Of a stretch of 64,000 nt of DNA, positions 1 to 8,321 are shown piece after piece. A program made the position numbers and the translations under genes. The stretch is from the NCBI GenBank assembly GCA_023957235.1, contig JAMLHI010000002.1:364615-428614 (forward strand). The letters are read 5' to 3'. A model generated the notes under the pieces. It saw nothing but the letters and a program-made list of their open reading frames with translations. It searched no databases and had not been told where the DNA came from. Source of the stretch: Chitinophagales bacterium (GTDB lineage: Bacteria > Bacteroidota > Bacteroidia > Chitinophagales > JADIYW01). Every line of letters starts with the position of its first letter. Positions within the stretch are counted from its first letter, which is position 1.

Positions 1-166
1 CAATAGGGTCCATGAATTGAATTTCTTGACCGCTAAATACTACTGAAAGTTTGCCAAAGCCATGCCCATATAAAAGAACAAGACCTAATGTCCATCTAAA
101 AATCAACAATCCAATATCAGTATTACATTTACATTGACTAAATAAAAAGGATTTAATGATGTTCAT
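1..166 (-). CDS. DoxX family membrane protein, 5' end only
   Basis: The gene runs off the left edge of the window, so only the first 55 codons are visible, starting at the ATG at 166. The fragment reads as a first transmembrane helix with an LIFRWTLGLVLLYGHGFGK stretch followed by a GQEIQFMDPI segment, which is the usual start of DoxX-type four-helix membrane proteins (helix, Gly-His-Gly turn, then a short loop before helix 2). DoxX proteins are small inner-membrane proteins linked to redox stress or to membrane complexes with other oxidoreductases; the precise role here cannot be told. No TAnnTTTG element was seen immediately upstream. Confidence 0.72.
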   Translation of the reverse strand, partial: MNIIKSFLFSQCKCNTDIGLLIFRWTLGLVLLYGHGFGKLSVVFSGQEIQFMDPI

Positions 167-330
167 AATATGAAAATTTTAATTGTGATAAAATTCAATA
201 ACTCAACTCTTTCACATTGCTATTAGAGAAAAATTATATCATCAATGATTAGTATCAATAACGCTAAAACCAATTATTTGTTTCAAAATCAGCTTTGATC
301 AAAAAGTGCCTAATCAAAAATTTCAGTTGA

Positions 331-519
331 AATGTTCAAGTAATTTTATCTAAAATCATAAAAGAGCAACATATTGCAAACAGAAATTCTCCTCCAAAAG
401 TGATAGCTCAACATATTCTTAAAGCCATAGAAAGTAAATATCCTAAAGCTAGATATGCAGGTGACTTTTTAGCAACAATCTTCTTATTGAAAAATATTAT
501 TGCCAGACCAAATACTTAA
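331..519 (+). pseudogene. C-terminal relic of a short-chain dehydrogenase (SDR)
   Basis: An open frame of 62 codons, ending in TAA at 517-519 and preceded by an in-frame TGA at 328-330, contains NSPPKVIAQHILKAIESKYP followed by KARYAGDFLATIFLLKN. This matches the C-terminal end of classical SDR oxidoreductases, where a 'PE-VA..I..A....P..RY..G' segment closes the fold. There is no Rossmann GxxxGxG motif, catalytic YxxxK or plausible start upstream, so this is the tail of a decayed gene. The parent family is clear from the motif; the substrate is unknown. Confidence 0.55.
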
Positions 520-599
520 CAAACTCCTAATGAATCCAGTAAAGAAATCAAAATAAGATAAACATTACATTTACTATATACTGAGTTGGCTTTTATTTA

Positions 600-2069
600 T
601 CAGGTAAAAGGTAAATTGTATTTAGAAGGAAGTTTACTAGAACCCATCAGATATTCATCTATTTTTCTTGCTGTCTCTCTACCTTCAGAAATTGCCCATA
701 CAACCAAAGATTGGCCTCTACGTGCATCTCCTGTGGCGAATACTTTAGGTACATTGGTTTGAAATACACGATCTTTTGCTTTGATATTTCCTCTTTCATC
801 AAGTTCAACACCTAATTTTTCCAATAAACCTTCTTTTTGTGGATGTAAAAATCCCATTGCCAAGAAAACCAATTCACAAGGTAAATCACGTTCTGAACCT
901 TCAACCTCCTTGAAGCTAATAGGTCTTCCTGATTTTTCATCAATAGTCCATTCGACATCAACAATCTTTAAAGCTTTCAAATTCCCATTTTCATCAGAAA
1001 CAAATTCTTTCGAATTCACCGTCCATGAACGCTCTGCACCTTCTTCATGGGAAGATGTTGTTTTTAACAACATTGGATAACTTGGCCAAGGCATAAATTC
1101 ATTACGAACTTTTGGAGGGATAGGCATTATTTCCAATTGAGTAATAGACTTAGCACCATGCCTATTGGAAGTACCGATACAGTCAGAACCAGTATCTCCA
1201 CCACCAATCACAATAACATTTTTACCCTTAGCAGAAATTTCTTCATCAGAGTAAGGAAGATGAGCTACTTTTTTATTCTCTTGCTTTAAAAATTGCATAG
1301 CAAAATAAACTCCTTTGGAGTCTCTACCGGGCAGATTGAGGTCTCGAGGGATAGTAGAACCCGTTGCTAAAACAATTGCTTGATTTTCACGAAGCAATAT
1401 ATCAACTGGCACATTTTCTCCTACATTGACATTGCATTTAAAAACAACTCCTTCATCTCTTAAAAATTGCACTCTGCGTTCTACCACATCCTTTTGCAAT
1501 TTAAAATCAGGAATTCCATATCTCAATAAACCTCCAGGTTCATCATCACGTTCATAAACAATGACTTCATGACCAGCTTTATTGAGTTGAGCTGCTACAG
1601 CCATTCCTGAAGGACCAGAGCCTATAACTGCCACCTTTTTCCCTGTTCTCACCAATGGAGGGTTGGGTTTAACATATCCTCTTTCAAATCCAATTTCTAT
1701 AATATGCTTTTCAATTTCTTCAATAGAAACTGGTGATTTATTGATTCCTAAAACACATGCACTTTCACATGGAGCAGGACATATACGACCCGTAAAGTCA
1801 GGAAAATTATTAGTACCCAACAAAATATCAGCAGCTAAGTCCCATTTTTCCTTATAAATAGCATCATTGAACTCTGGAATAACATTGCCCAATGGACATC
1901 CCGACTGGCAAAAGGGCACACCACAATCCATACAACGCGCTGCTTGTTTTTGAAGCTCATCTTTTGGAAATTGTGAAACAAACTCTTTATGATGTTTTAC
2001 ACGTTCCTCTGGTTTTTCTTTTGGAGGAGAAACTCTATCATACTCCAAAAATCCTGTAATTTTTCCCAT
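600..2069 (-). CDS. gltD: Glutamate synthase (NADPH) small subunit
   Basis: Beta subunit of glutamate synthase: it takes electrons from NAD(P)H through FAD and hands them to the large subunit GltB, which makes two glutamates from glutamine and 2-oxoglutarate in the cytoplasm. The N-terminus carries the cysteine-rich ferredoxin-like region (CMDCGVPFCQSGCP, then CPAPCESACVLG), followed by an FAD-binding GSGPSG motif near residue 150 and an NAD(P)H-binding GGGDTG motif near residue 290. At 489 residues it has normal length. It follows gltB with a single base between the gltB stop and the gltD ATG, so the two are co-translated. It ends in TGA, which shows that UGA is a stop codon in this genome. 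Confidence 0.97.
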   Translation of the reverse strand: MGKITGFLEYDRVSPPKEKPEERVKHHKEFVSQFPKDELQKQAARCMDCGVPFCQSGCPLGNVIPEFNDAIYKEKWDLAADILLGTNNFPDFTGRICPAPCESACVLGINKSPVSIEEIEKHIIEIGFERGYVKPNPPLVRTGKKVAVIGSGPSGMAVAAQLNKAGHEVIVYERDDEPGGLLRYGIPDFKLQKDVVERRVQFLRDEGVVFKCNVNVGENVPVDILLRENQAIVLATGSTIPRDLNLPGRDSKGVYFAMQFLKQENKKVAHLPYSDEEISAKGKNVIVIGGGDTGSDCIGTSNRHGAKSITQLEIMPIPPKVRNEFMPWPSYPMLLKTTSSHEEGAERSWTVNSKEFVSDENGNLKALKIVDVEWTIDEKSGRPISFKEVEGSERDLPCELVFLAMGFLHPQKEGLLEKLGVELDERGNIKAKDRVFQTNVPKVFATGDARRGQSLVVWAISEGRETARKIDEYLMGSSKLPSKYNLPFT

Positions 2070-2070
2070 T

Positions 2071-5000
2071 TTAATTAACTTCTACTTGATTACGTTTTAG
2101 CAATACTGCTTTATACTCACTCGGAAATACTTTTATAAAGTTCTGTACTTGATTTTCCCAATCTTTCAAGATAAAATCAGCAACAGAGCTCTCAGTTAAT
2201 ATGATATGATTCTTCAACAATTCTTTAATTCTGATTTCATCTTGCTCAGAAATTGGGTCTAAATGTACCATCTCCATATTGCATCTACTTGAAAAAGTCT
2301 TTGTCACATCATAAATCCATGCAACGCCACCACTCATCCCTGCTGCAAAATTATTTCCTGTTTCGCCTAAGATAAGCACCTCTCCTCCTGTCATGTATTC
2401 ACATCCATGGTCACCTACACTTTCAACTACTGCAGTAGCTCCAGAATTACGCACTGCAAAACGTTCACCTGCTTTTCCTCTAGCATACATCTCTCCAGAT
2501 GTCGCTCCATAAAGGGCCACATTACCAATGATTATATTCTGTTCAGCTTTATATCTGGTATCTGAGAAAGGGTAAATCACTAGCTTGGCTCCCGATAGAC
2601 CTTTGCCTACATAATCATTCCCCTCTCCTTCTAAGGTCAAAGAAATCCCTTTAGTAGAAAAAGCTCCAAAACTTTGACCTGCAGAACCTTCGAATTTAAA
2701 ATGAATAGTATCATTTGGAAGCCCTTGGCTTTGATGTACTTTCGTCACTTCATTTGAAAGCATAGTTCCTACAGACCTATCTGTATTCTTTATTTTAAAC
2801 ACTTCAAAAACTGGAATGTTATTCTTTATTGCCTTTTGTGAAGCCTCAATCAACTTTAAATCAAGAACTGACTCCAGTCCATGATTTTGTTTATCAGTAT
2901 GATATATTGCTTTACCATTTGAAGGTTCCTTATATAAGATAGCTGACAAATCAATATTTTTCAATTTCCATTCTGATTCATGAATAGGTCTAGCTTTCAA
3001 CATATCAGATTGACCTACCATCTCATTAATGGTTTTAAATCCTAGTTCAGCCATCAACTCTCTGACTTCTTGAGCTAAAAAATAAAACATATTTACAACG
3101 TCTTCTGGTTTTCCTGTAAAAAGTTTCCTTAATTCTGGATCTTGCGTGGCCACACCTACAGGACAAGTATTCAAATGGCATTTTCGCATCATTATACACC
3201 CTGAAGTAACTAATGCTGCAGTAGCAACTCCCCATTCTTCAGCACCCAACAAAGTTGCAATTACAATATCTCTACCTGTTTTCAATTGACCATCAGTCTG
3301 TAAGACCACACGAGAGCGCAATCCATTTTTCACTAAGGTTTGTTGCGCTTCAGCAAGACCAAGCTCCCAAGGCAAACCTGCATGTTGAATTGAAGTCAAA
3401 GGAGATGCTCCTGTACCACCGTCATAACCAGAAATTAATACCACATCTGCATGAGCTTTCACCACACCTGCAGCAATTGTTCCCACTCCTGCCTTTGACA
3501 CTAGTTTAACGTTGATACGTGCTGCTCTATTAGCATTTTTTAAATCATAAATTAGCTGAGCTAAATCTTCTATCGAATAAATATCATGGTGCGGAGGTGG
3601 AGAAATCAATCCTACTCCTGGAGTCGAGTGACGAACTTTAGCAATCCATTCATCTACCTTATGCCCTGGCAATTGTCCCCCTTCTCCAGGTTTTGCTCCC
3701 TGAGCCATTTTGATTTGTAATTCATCAGCATTGGTCAAATAATAACTAGTAACACCAAAGCGTCCTGATGCAATTTGTTTAATAGCTGAGCGCATGGAGT
3801 CTCCATTATTCATCAACTGATATCTGATTTCATCTTCTCCGCCCTCACCAGTATTACTCTTGGCGCCGATACGATTCATTGCAATAGCCAATGTAGAATG
3901 TGCTTCATGTGAAATTGACCCAAATGACATAGCTCCAGTTGCAAATCGTTTCAAGATATTTTCTATCGGTTCTACTTCATCAATACTTATTGAGGGACGA
4001 GTATAATTGAATTCAAATAAACCTCTAATCGTACAAGCTTGGACTGTCTGATCATTAACTAATGCTGAATATTTTTTAAACTGTTGATAATCATTTCTTT
4101 TGGTAGAGTTTTGTAACAAATGAATCGTTTCAGGATTGAAAAGATGCTTTTCAGCATTTCGCCTCCATTTATACCTTCCTCCAGCAGACAAGATATTATC
4201 ATTCATGGTTTTTGCACCAAAGACTCTATTATGTTTGATAAGTGTTTCTTGAGCAATTTCATCAAGTCCCAAGCCATTGATTCTAGAAACAGCACCTGTA
4301 AAATAACGATTTACCATTTCCTGATCTAAACCCACAATTTCAAAAACTTGAGCTGCATGATAGGATTGTAAAGTAGAGATTCCCATTTTAGAGAAAATCT
4401 TCAACAAGCCATCTTTAATGCCTTTTATATAATTATAACTTAATTTTTCTCTGCTTAAGCCACTATCTTTTTCAAACAAATTAATAGTTTCTAAAGCTAA
4501 GTATGGATTAATAGCAGTTGCTCCAAAACCTAATAATGTGGCGAAATGATGTACTTCCCACACATCTCCAGCTTCTACTACTATACCCACAGAACCTCTC
4601 AATCCCTTCCTGATTAAATGATGATGAACTGCTGAAACTGCCAATAAAGAAGGGATGGCAGCATGGGTAGAATCTAATGCTCTGTCACTTAAAATAACCA
4701 CTTGATAACCATCACCAACTGCATCCACAGCATAACGACACAGCCTATCTAAAGCATTTTCCATGGAACCTTTCTTCCCATCAGCTTTAAAATACATCTG
4801 AAGGGTTTTGGATTGAAACATACCCGTATCGATACTACGAAGTTTTTCCAAATTTTCGTTAGTCAAAACTGGATGAGGGAGATCTACACAATGGCATTGT
4901 TCAGGTCTTTCGTCCAATAAATTACCACTACTTCCCATAAATCCAGACAAGCTCATGACTAAACGTTCACGAATAGAATCTATTGGTGGGTTAGTTACTT

Positions 5001-6579
5001 GCGCAAACAACTGTTTAAAATAAGAAGATAAATGTTGAGCTTGATGTGACAAAAAGGCTAAAGGAGTATCTGTACCCATAGAGCCAACAGCTTCTTTACC
5101 ATCAATAGCCAATGGTTTTAACAACAATTCTACATCCTCTCTTGTATAGCCAAATACTTGTTGATAGTTATAAATATTCTGTTCAGAAAGCTGAGTAAAC
5201 ATGACACGAGGCTCTGGCAGTTCGTCCAATTTTATTCGATATTGGTCTATCCATTCTTTATAGGGACGACGCTGACTTACTTGTTTTTTAATCTCTTCAT
5301 CACTAATGATACGGCCTTGTTCTATATCTACTACAAACATTTTCCCTGGAGTAAGCCTTCCTTTTTTTATAATGGTACTTTGGTCAATATGTAATGCGCC
5401 AGATTCTGATGCCAAAATAACGCGATCATCATCAGTCAACACATATCTTGAAGGACGCAATCCATTTCTATCTAATGTGGCTCCAATAATATTACCATCA
5501 GTAAAAGCAATGGCAGCTGGGCCGTCCCATGGTTCCATCACTGTAGCATGGAACTGATAGAATGCACTTTTCTCTTCATCCATTTTTTCATTTCCATCCC
5601 AAGCTTCAGGAATTAGCATCATTAATACATGAGGCAAAGAACGCCCAGCATGCATTAACAACTCAATAACATTATCCAAACAAGCAGAATCAGATTGATT
5701 TTCATCGATTACGGGCAAAATCATATTCAATTCCTCTGAAGAAAAATAGGGTGATGCAAAAGATTTAATTTTTGATCTGAACCAATTCAAATTGCCTTGA
5801 AGTGTATTAATTTCACCATTATGAGCGATATGTCTGAATGGTTGCGCTAAACGCCATGAAGGAAAAGTATTTGTTGCAAATCTGGAATGTACTAATCCAA
5901 AAGCTGACACCAACCTTTTATCAGTCAAATCAGTAAAATAAGTTCTTACTTGTAAGGAAGTGAGCTGACCTTTATACACAATAATCCGTGAAGAGAAAGA
6001 AGCAATATAAAAATCATTGGCACTTCCCTTTACAGTGCTATATATTGTTTTATTTAAATAAGATTTCAGTACAAAAAGCTTCCTTTCAAAATCCGCACCT
6101 GCTGCTACCTGATAAGGTTTAGCTATAAAGACTTGTTCCATCTCAGGTTCAACAGACAAGGCAGTAGGTCCAATATCCTCAGAATTGACCTTTACTTTTC
6201 TAAATCCTAATATCTCTAAACCCAATTTTCCAGCTGTGCGATAAATCACTTCACGACACTCTTCTCTCAGTCTAATTTCTTTTGGTAGGAAAAGCATTCC
6301 AACGCCATAGTTGCCACTAGAAGGCAAATTAATACCCACTCGCAAACATTCGTCAAACAAAAACTCGTGGGGTATTTGTATCATGATACCTGCACCATCT
6401 CCACTATTGGACTCTGCACCTGAAGCGCCTCTATGATCCAAATTTTCTAAGATAGTCAGCGCATCAGATATGTTTTGATGTGATTTTCTTCCTTTCACAT
6501 GTGCAACAAATCCTATTCCGCAAGCATCATGCTCAAAGCATTTGCGGTATAAGCCTTGTTCTGAATTCAATTTATTCAT
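2071..6579 (-). CDS. gltB: Glutamate synthase large subunit
   Basis: Alpha subunit of glutamate synthase (1502 residues, normal length). Order of parts: type 2 glutamine amidotransferase domain whose nucleophile is the Cys in HDACGIGF (about residue 20, so a short propeptide is removed); a central linking domain; the FMN-binding synthase domain with the motif GAKSNTGEGGED (near residue 900); the 3Fe-4S ligands in CIMMRKCHLNTCPVG; and the C-terminal GXGXG beta-helix (GSAGQSFGAF...). Ammonia released from glutamine is channelled to 2-oxoglutarate. It is the first gene of gltBD, with a TAnnTTTG element 32 nt upstream of its ATG. No frameshift or missing motif was seen. Confidence 0.98.
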   Translation of the reverse strand: MNKLNSEQGLYRKCFEHDACGIGFVAHVKGRKSHQNISDALTILENLDHRGASGAESNSGDGAGIMIQIPHEFLFDECLRVGINLPSSGNYGVGMLFLPKEIRLREECREVIYRTAGKLGLEILGFRKVKVNSEDIGPTALSVEPEMEQVFIAKPYQVAAGADFERKLFVLKSYLNKTIYSTVKGSANDFYIASFSSRIIVYKGQLTSLQVRTYFTDLTDKRLVSAFGLVHSRFATNTFPSWRLAQPFRHIAHNGEINTLQGNLNWFRSKIKSFASPYFSSEELNMILPVIDENQSDSACLDNVIELLMHAGRSLPHVLMMLIPEAWDGNEKMDEEKSAFYQFHATVMEPWDGPAAIAFTDGNIIGATLDRNGLRPSRYVLTDDDRVILASESGALHIDQSTIIKKGRLTPGKMFVVDIEQGRIISDEEIKKQVSQRRPYKEWIDQYRIKLDELPEPRVMFTQLSEQNIYNYQQVFGYTREDVELLLKPLAIDGKEAVGSMGTDTPLAFLSHQAQHLSSYFKQLFAQVTNPPIDSIRERLVMSLSGFMGSSGNLLDERPEQCHCVDLPHPVLTNENLEKLRSIDTGMFQSKTLQMYFKADGKKGSMENALDRLCRYAVDAVGDGYQVVILSDRALDSTHAAIPSLLAVSAVHHHLIRKGLRGSVGIVVEAGDVWEVHHFATLLGFGATAINPYLALETINLFEKDSGLSREKLSYNYIKGIKDGLLKIFSKMGISTLQSYHAAQVFEIVGLDQEMVNRYFTGAVSRINGLGLDEIAQETLIKHNRVFGAKTMNDNILSAGGRYKWRRNAEKHLFNPETIHLLQNSTKRNDYQQFKKYSALVNDQTVQACTIRGLFEFNYTRPSISIDEVEPIENILKRFATGAMSFGSISHEAHSTLAIAMNRIGAKSNTGEGGEDEIRYQLMNNGDSMRSAIKQIASGRFGVTSYYLTNADELQIKMAQGAKPGEGGQLPGHKVDEWIAKVRHSTPGVGLISPPPHHDIYSIEDLAQLIYDLKNANRAARINVKLVSKAGVGTIAAGVVKAHADVVLISGYDGGTGASPLTSIQHAGLPWELGLAEAQQTLVKNGLRSRVVLQTDGQLKTGRDIVIATLLGAEEWGVATAALVTSGCIMMRKCHLNTCPVGVATQDPELRKLFTGKPEDVVNMFYFLAQEVRELMAELGFKTINEMVGQSDMLKARPIHESEWKLKNIDLSAILYKEPSNGKAIYHTDKQNHGLESVLDLKLIEASQKAIKNNIPVFEVFKIKNTDRSVGTMLSNEVTKVHQSQGLPNDTIHFKFEGSAGQSFGAFSTKGISLTLEGEGNDYVGKGLSGAKLVIYPFSDTRYKAEQNIIIGNVALYGATSGEMYARGKAGERFAVRNSGATAVVESVGDHGCEYMTGGEVLILGETGNNFAAGMSGGVAWIYDVTKTFSSRCNMEMVHLDPISEQDEIRIKELLKNHIILTESSVADFILKDWENQVQNFIKVFPSEYKAVLLKRNQVEVN

Positions 6580-6610
6580 TGAGATTAATTAGGTTGGTAT
6601 GATATACAAA

Positions 6611-6618
6611 CAAAGTTA
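6611..6618 (-). promoter_or_regulatory. Predicted -7 element of the gltBD promoter
   Basis: On the minus strand this reads TAACTTTG, an exact match to the Bacteroidota -7 consensus TAnnTTTG, 32 nt before the gltB ATG. A TTGG sequence lies about 21 nt upstream, at the distance expected for the -33 element. Confidence 0.55.
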
Positions 6619-6619
6619 T

Positions 6620-7042
6620 AAAACATTTTTTTTCAAAAACCAATTGAAATTCAAGGCTCTAGAGCACATTTTGTTGGATGAACGTTTGTTAAAAAAAATT
6701 GATGTCACAACTAATTAAAAATATTTCACTTAGAAATAAATAAAAAAAAATATTTATTAATTTGCGCTTTTTTAAAAAATTATTATCATTCATTAAAAAT
6801 TCGTTAAAAAAAACAGAGTTATAGTAACAAAACCTCAAAATAACCTGCAAAACATTAAAAGCATACAAATAACATGACGAAAAATTGCAAATGTGAAAAC
6901 GATTCAATGAAGCTATTAGGCTAACAATTCCAGCATATAATCAGAGCAATTGGGTAAAAAGAAGCAAAAAATATTTGATTTTTGACTTGGATGCCCTAGT
7001 GCGGAATTCAAAAGCAAAGACTCTTCCAAAATCAATCAAAAA
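6620..7042. other. Intergenic region upstream of gltB, no gene seen
   Basis: About 420 bases of very AT-rich sequence. One 72-codon minus-strand frame crosses it, but it is low-complexity and overlaps the gltB promoter zone, so it is not called. It may hold regulatory sites for gltBD; none could be identified by eye. Confidence 0.5.
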
Positions 7043-7073
7043 AGCCCTGACAACAATAAATGCTATCAGGGCT
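7036..7073 (-). terminator. Intrinsic terminator of the 111-codon ORF
   Basis: An 8-bp stem (AGCCCTGA at 7043-7050 with TCAGGGCT at 7066-7073) is followed on the minus strand by a T-run. It begins just 8 nt after the stop codon of the ORF at 7081-7416, which supports that ORF being a real transcription unit. Confidence 0.75.
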
Positions 7074-7080
7074 AGTTATT

Positions 7081-7416
7081 TTAGATCTTGTAAATTCTCA
7101 ATTTATTTGTTTTAAGATTAAAAAACTTGTTGATATCAGGGTGATTAAAGACACTTAGGATATCATTCCAGATGGAATTGGTTTCATATTTAAAAATCTC
7201 CATAGGAATCTGCTGATTTTCGTATCTTTCTTTGAGTAGAATATATCTTTTGTCGGAATAAAGCAGTTCAGTTTTTAATTTGGTAAATTCGGTTTGGACG
7301 ACATAATCTCTTATCGGAATATATTTGAAACACTGTGCCTTGTACCTACTTTTAGCTTTTTGGATGAAATCTAAGACTAATTGCTCTTTGGATGAAATGA
7401 CATTGTTTGTTTTCAT
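7081..7416 (-). CDS. Hypothetical protein, 111 residues
   Basis: I do not recognise this protein. It is a soluble, Lys/Tyr-rich, probably mainly helical protein without signal peptide, membrane segment or Cys motif; it contains YKAQCFKYIPIRDYV and ends in NKLRIYKI. It is likely real because it sits in a complete unit: a TAnnTTTG element at 7663-7670, a leader of roughly 240 nt that contains a predicted three-way-junction RNA (7501-7580), the ORF, and an intrinsic terminator just after its stop. Neighbours are gltB on one side and a decayed restriction-methyltransferase gene on the other, so the unit lies in an accessory scar. A small mobile or toxin-like cassette is one possibility, but nothing in the protein proves it. 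Confidence 0.55.
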   Translation of the reverse strand: MKTNNVISSKEQLVLDFIQKAKSRYKAQCFKYIPIRDYVVQTEFTKLKTELLYSDKRYILLKERYENQQIPMEIFKYETNSIWNDILSVFNHPDINKFFNLKTNKLRIYKI

Positions 7417-7500
7417 GGAATTTAAGATTTAAGATTTAAAAATGTGCGTCTCAGTCAATATGACCTTTTTTGAGTAGGGCACTTGAGCGAAGACTTTATG

Positions 7501-7580
7501 TCAAAGAACTGCTGTGCTTAAAGGCACACTACTTCTCATCTAGCTCTAATTGAGCCTCATGAGGTTAGTCAGTTCTTCGA
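7501..7580 (-). ncRNA. Predicted structured RNA with a three-way junction
   Basis: Read on the minus strand, an 11-bp outer stem (7580-7570 with 7511-7501) closes two inner hairpins. One is a two-part stem: CTCAT (7563-7559) with ATGAG (7539-7535), then GGCTC (7556-7552) with GAGCT (7546-7542) and an AATTA loop. The other is TGTGC/GCACA (7528-7524 with 7517-7513). The outer stem and the GGCTC stem each contain a pair that is G-U on the minus strand but A-C on the plus strand; a further hairpin at 7453-7464 shows the same bias. This favours a minus-strand RNA in the leader of the 7081-7416 gene. The family was not recognised. Confidence 0.4.
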
Positions 7581-7662
7581 TATGTCAATCGCTAATATTT
7601 CATCTTAAATCCCTGTATATTTAGTCTTTTTAGATTTCGAATACTATTATCAAATAATTTGC

Positions 7663-7670
7663 CAAAGATA
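7663..7670 (-). promoter_or_regulatory. Predicted -7 element for the structured leader and 111-codon ORF
   Basis: The minus strand reads TATCTTTG, an exact TAnnTTTG match, about 80 nt upstream of the structured region and 250 nt upstream of the ORF start. No convincing TTG at -33 was found; a TTTTTC lies about 18 nt upstream. Confidence 0.4.
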
Positions 7671-7740
7671 TGAAATAAGAATAGAAGTGAAAAATAAATT
7701 CAATTATTCTATAATAATATTTTCACTTTTTTGAAACAAC

Positions 7741-7920
7741 CTAAATTTTAAAATTGATTTTTTTCCTTTTGCTGTTAACAATCCTTTTGCCCGTCATTCC
7801 AAACACAGTAAAACACTCCACTCAAAATGGCTTTTCGTCTGCTTTTTAGTTAGAAGTATCTGTCCAATCTTTAGAGAATCCAAATGCCAGATTTTTAATT
7901 TCGTTCCAGTTTAATGTTAT
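7741..7920 (-). pseudogene. N-terminal relic of an MmeI-like restriction-methyltransferase
   Basis: Sixty codons on the minus strand read TLNWNEIKNLAFGFSKDW, then TDTSN, a TAA, KADEKPF, a TGA, and VECFTVFGMTGKRIV, ending in TAG. The pattern 'LxWNEI..RA..FSK.W......(E)A(D/E)AK.FW..FF.VFG....RV' is the conserved start of large single-chain DNA methyltransferase/restriction proteins of the MmeI type (type IIG/IIL). The start codon is now ATA, two internal stops are present, and no methyltransferase domain follows. It is the stump of a deleted restriction-modification gene. Confidence 0.55.
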
Positions 7921-8098
7921 ACCTTTTAGTCTGTATATTTTGCTGGTGAAAATAAAAGGGCTTAAAATAGCTGATATAAAGTCTATTTTCAGCAAAAAAG
8001 TCACCTCCTGGGTACTTTGGTGTCCACACAGTGAATACCAATAATTATAGGTGTTTTTTTTTGCAAATATTATACTTTAAAAAATACAAAATTTTTGC

Positions 8099-8106
8099 TA
8101 CTTTTG
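8099..8106 (+). promoter_or_regulatory. Predicted -7 element upstream of the antiporter gene
   Basis: Reads TACTTTTG, an exact TAnnTTTG match, 80 nt before the original ATG at 8187. The corresponding -33 position reads CTTT, so the match is partial. Confidence 0.35.
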
Positions 8107-8186
8107 AATGAATCAGTGAATGATTTTTTTCACAGACTGCCGTTACTTGCTATGCTAACTAACAATCACAAAACATAAAGAAGCGA

Positions 8187-8288
8187 ATGAAAAAAATTAG
8201 AAAACTTTATGAATGGACAACTTCAATCCCTTTGTTGGCCTGTGTTCTATATTTTTCTGGAATCCTAGATAATAACCTTATTTTCTAG
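8187..8288 (+). pseudogene. Detached 5' end of the Ca2+/H+ antiporter gene, closed by TAG
   Basis: Translation from the ATG at 8187 gives a typical antiporter start (KKIRKLYEWTTSIPLLACVL...), the first transmembrane helix of the protein continued at 8322. After 33 codons the frame meets TAG at 8286-8288. The codons that follow (AIAGILLIFCVMSAVHHSE) continue the same frame into the downstream gene, so this is a single nonsense change rather than a frameshift. Without suppression or reinitiation, the first helix is lost. Confidence 0.7.
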
Positions 8289-8321
8289 GCAATAGCCGGT
8301 ATCCTGTTAATATTTTGTGTT

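Noticed and set aside
3047..3509. Open frames inside gltB on both strands
   Set aside because: They overlap a fully conserved gltB coding region and have no independent support.
6689..6907. A 72-codon minus-strand ORF upstream of gltB
   Set aside because: Low-complexity Phe/Asn/Leu-rich product, no recognisable domain, and it lies in the promoter-proximal AT-rich spacer of gltB.
7497..7590. Structured region as a retron non-coding RNA
   Set aside because: The downstream ORF encodes only 111 residues without reverse transcriptase motifs, so a retron is not supported.
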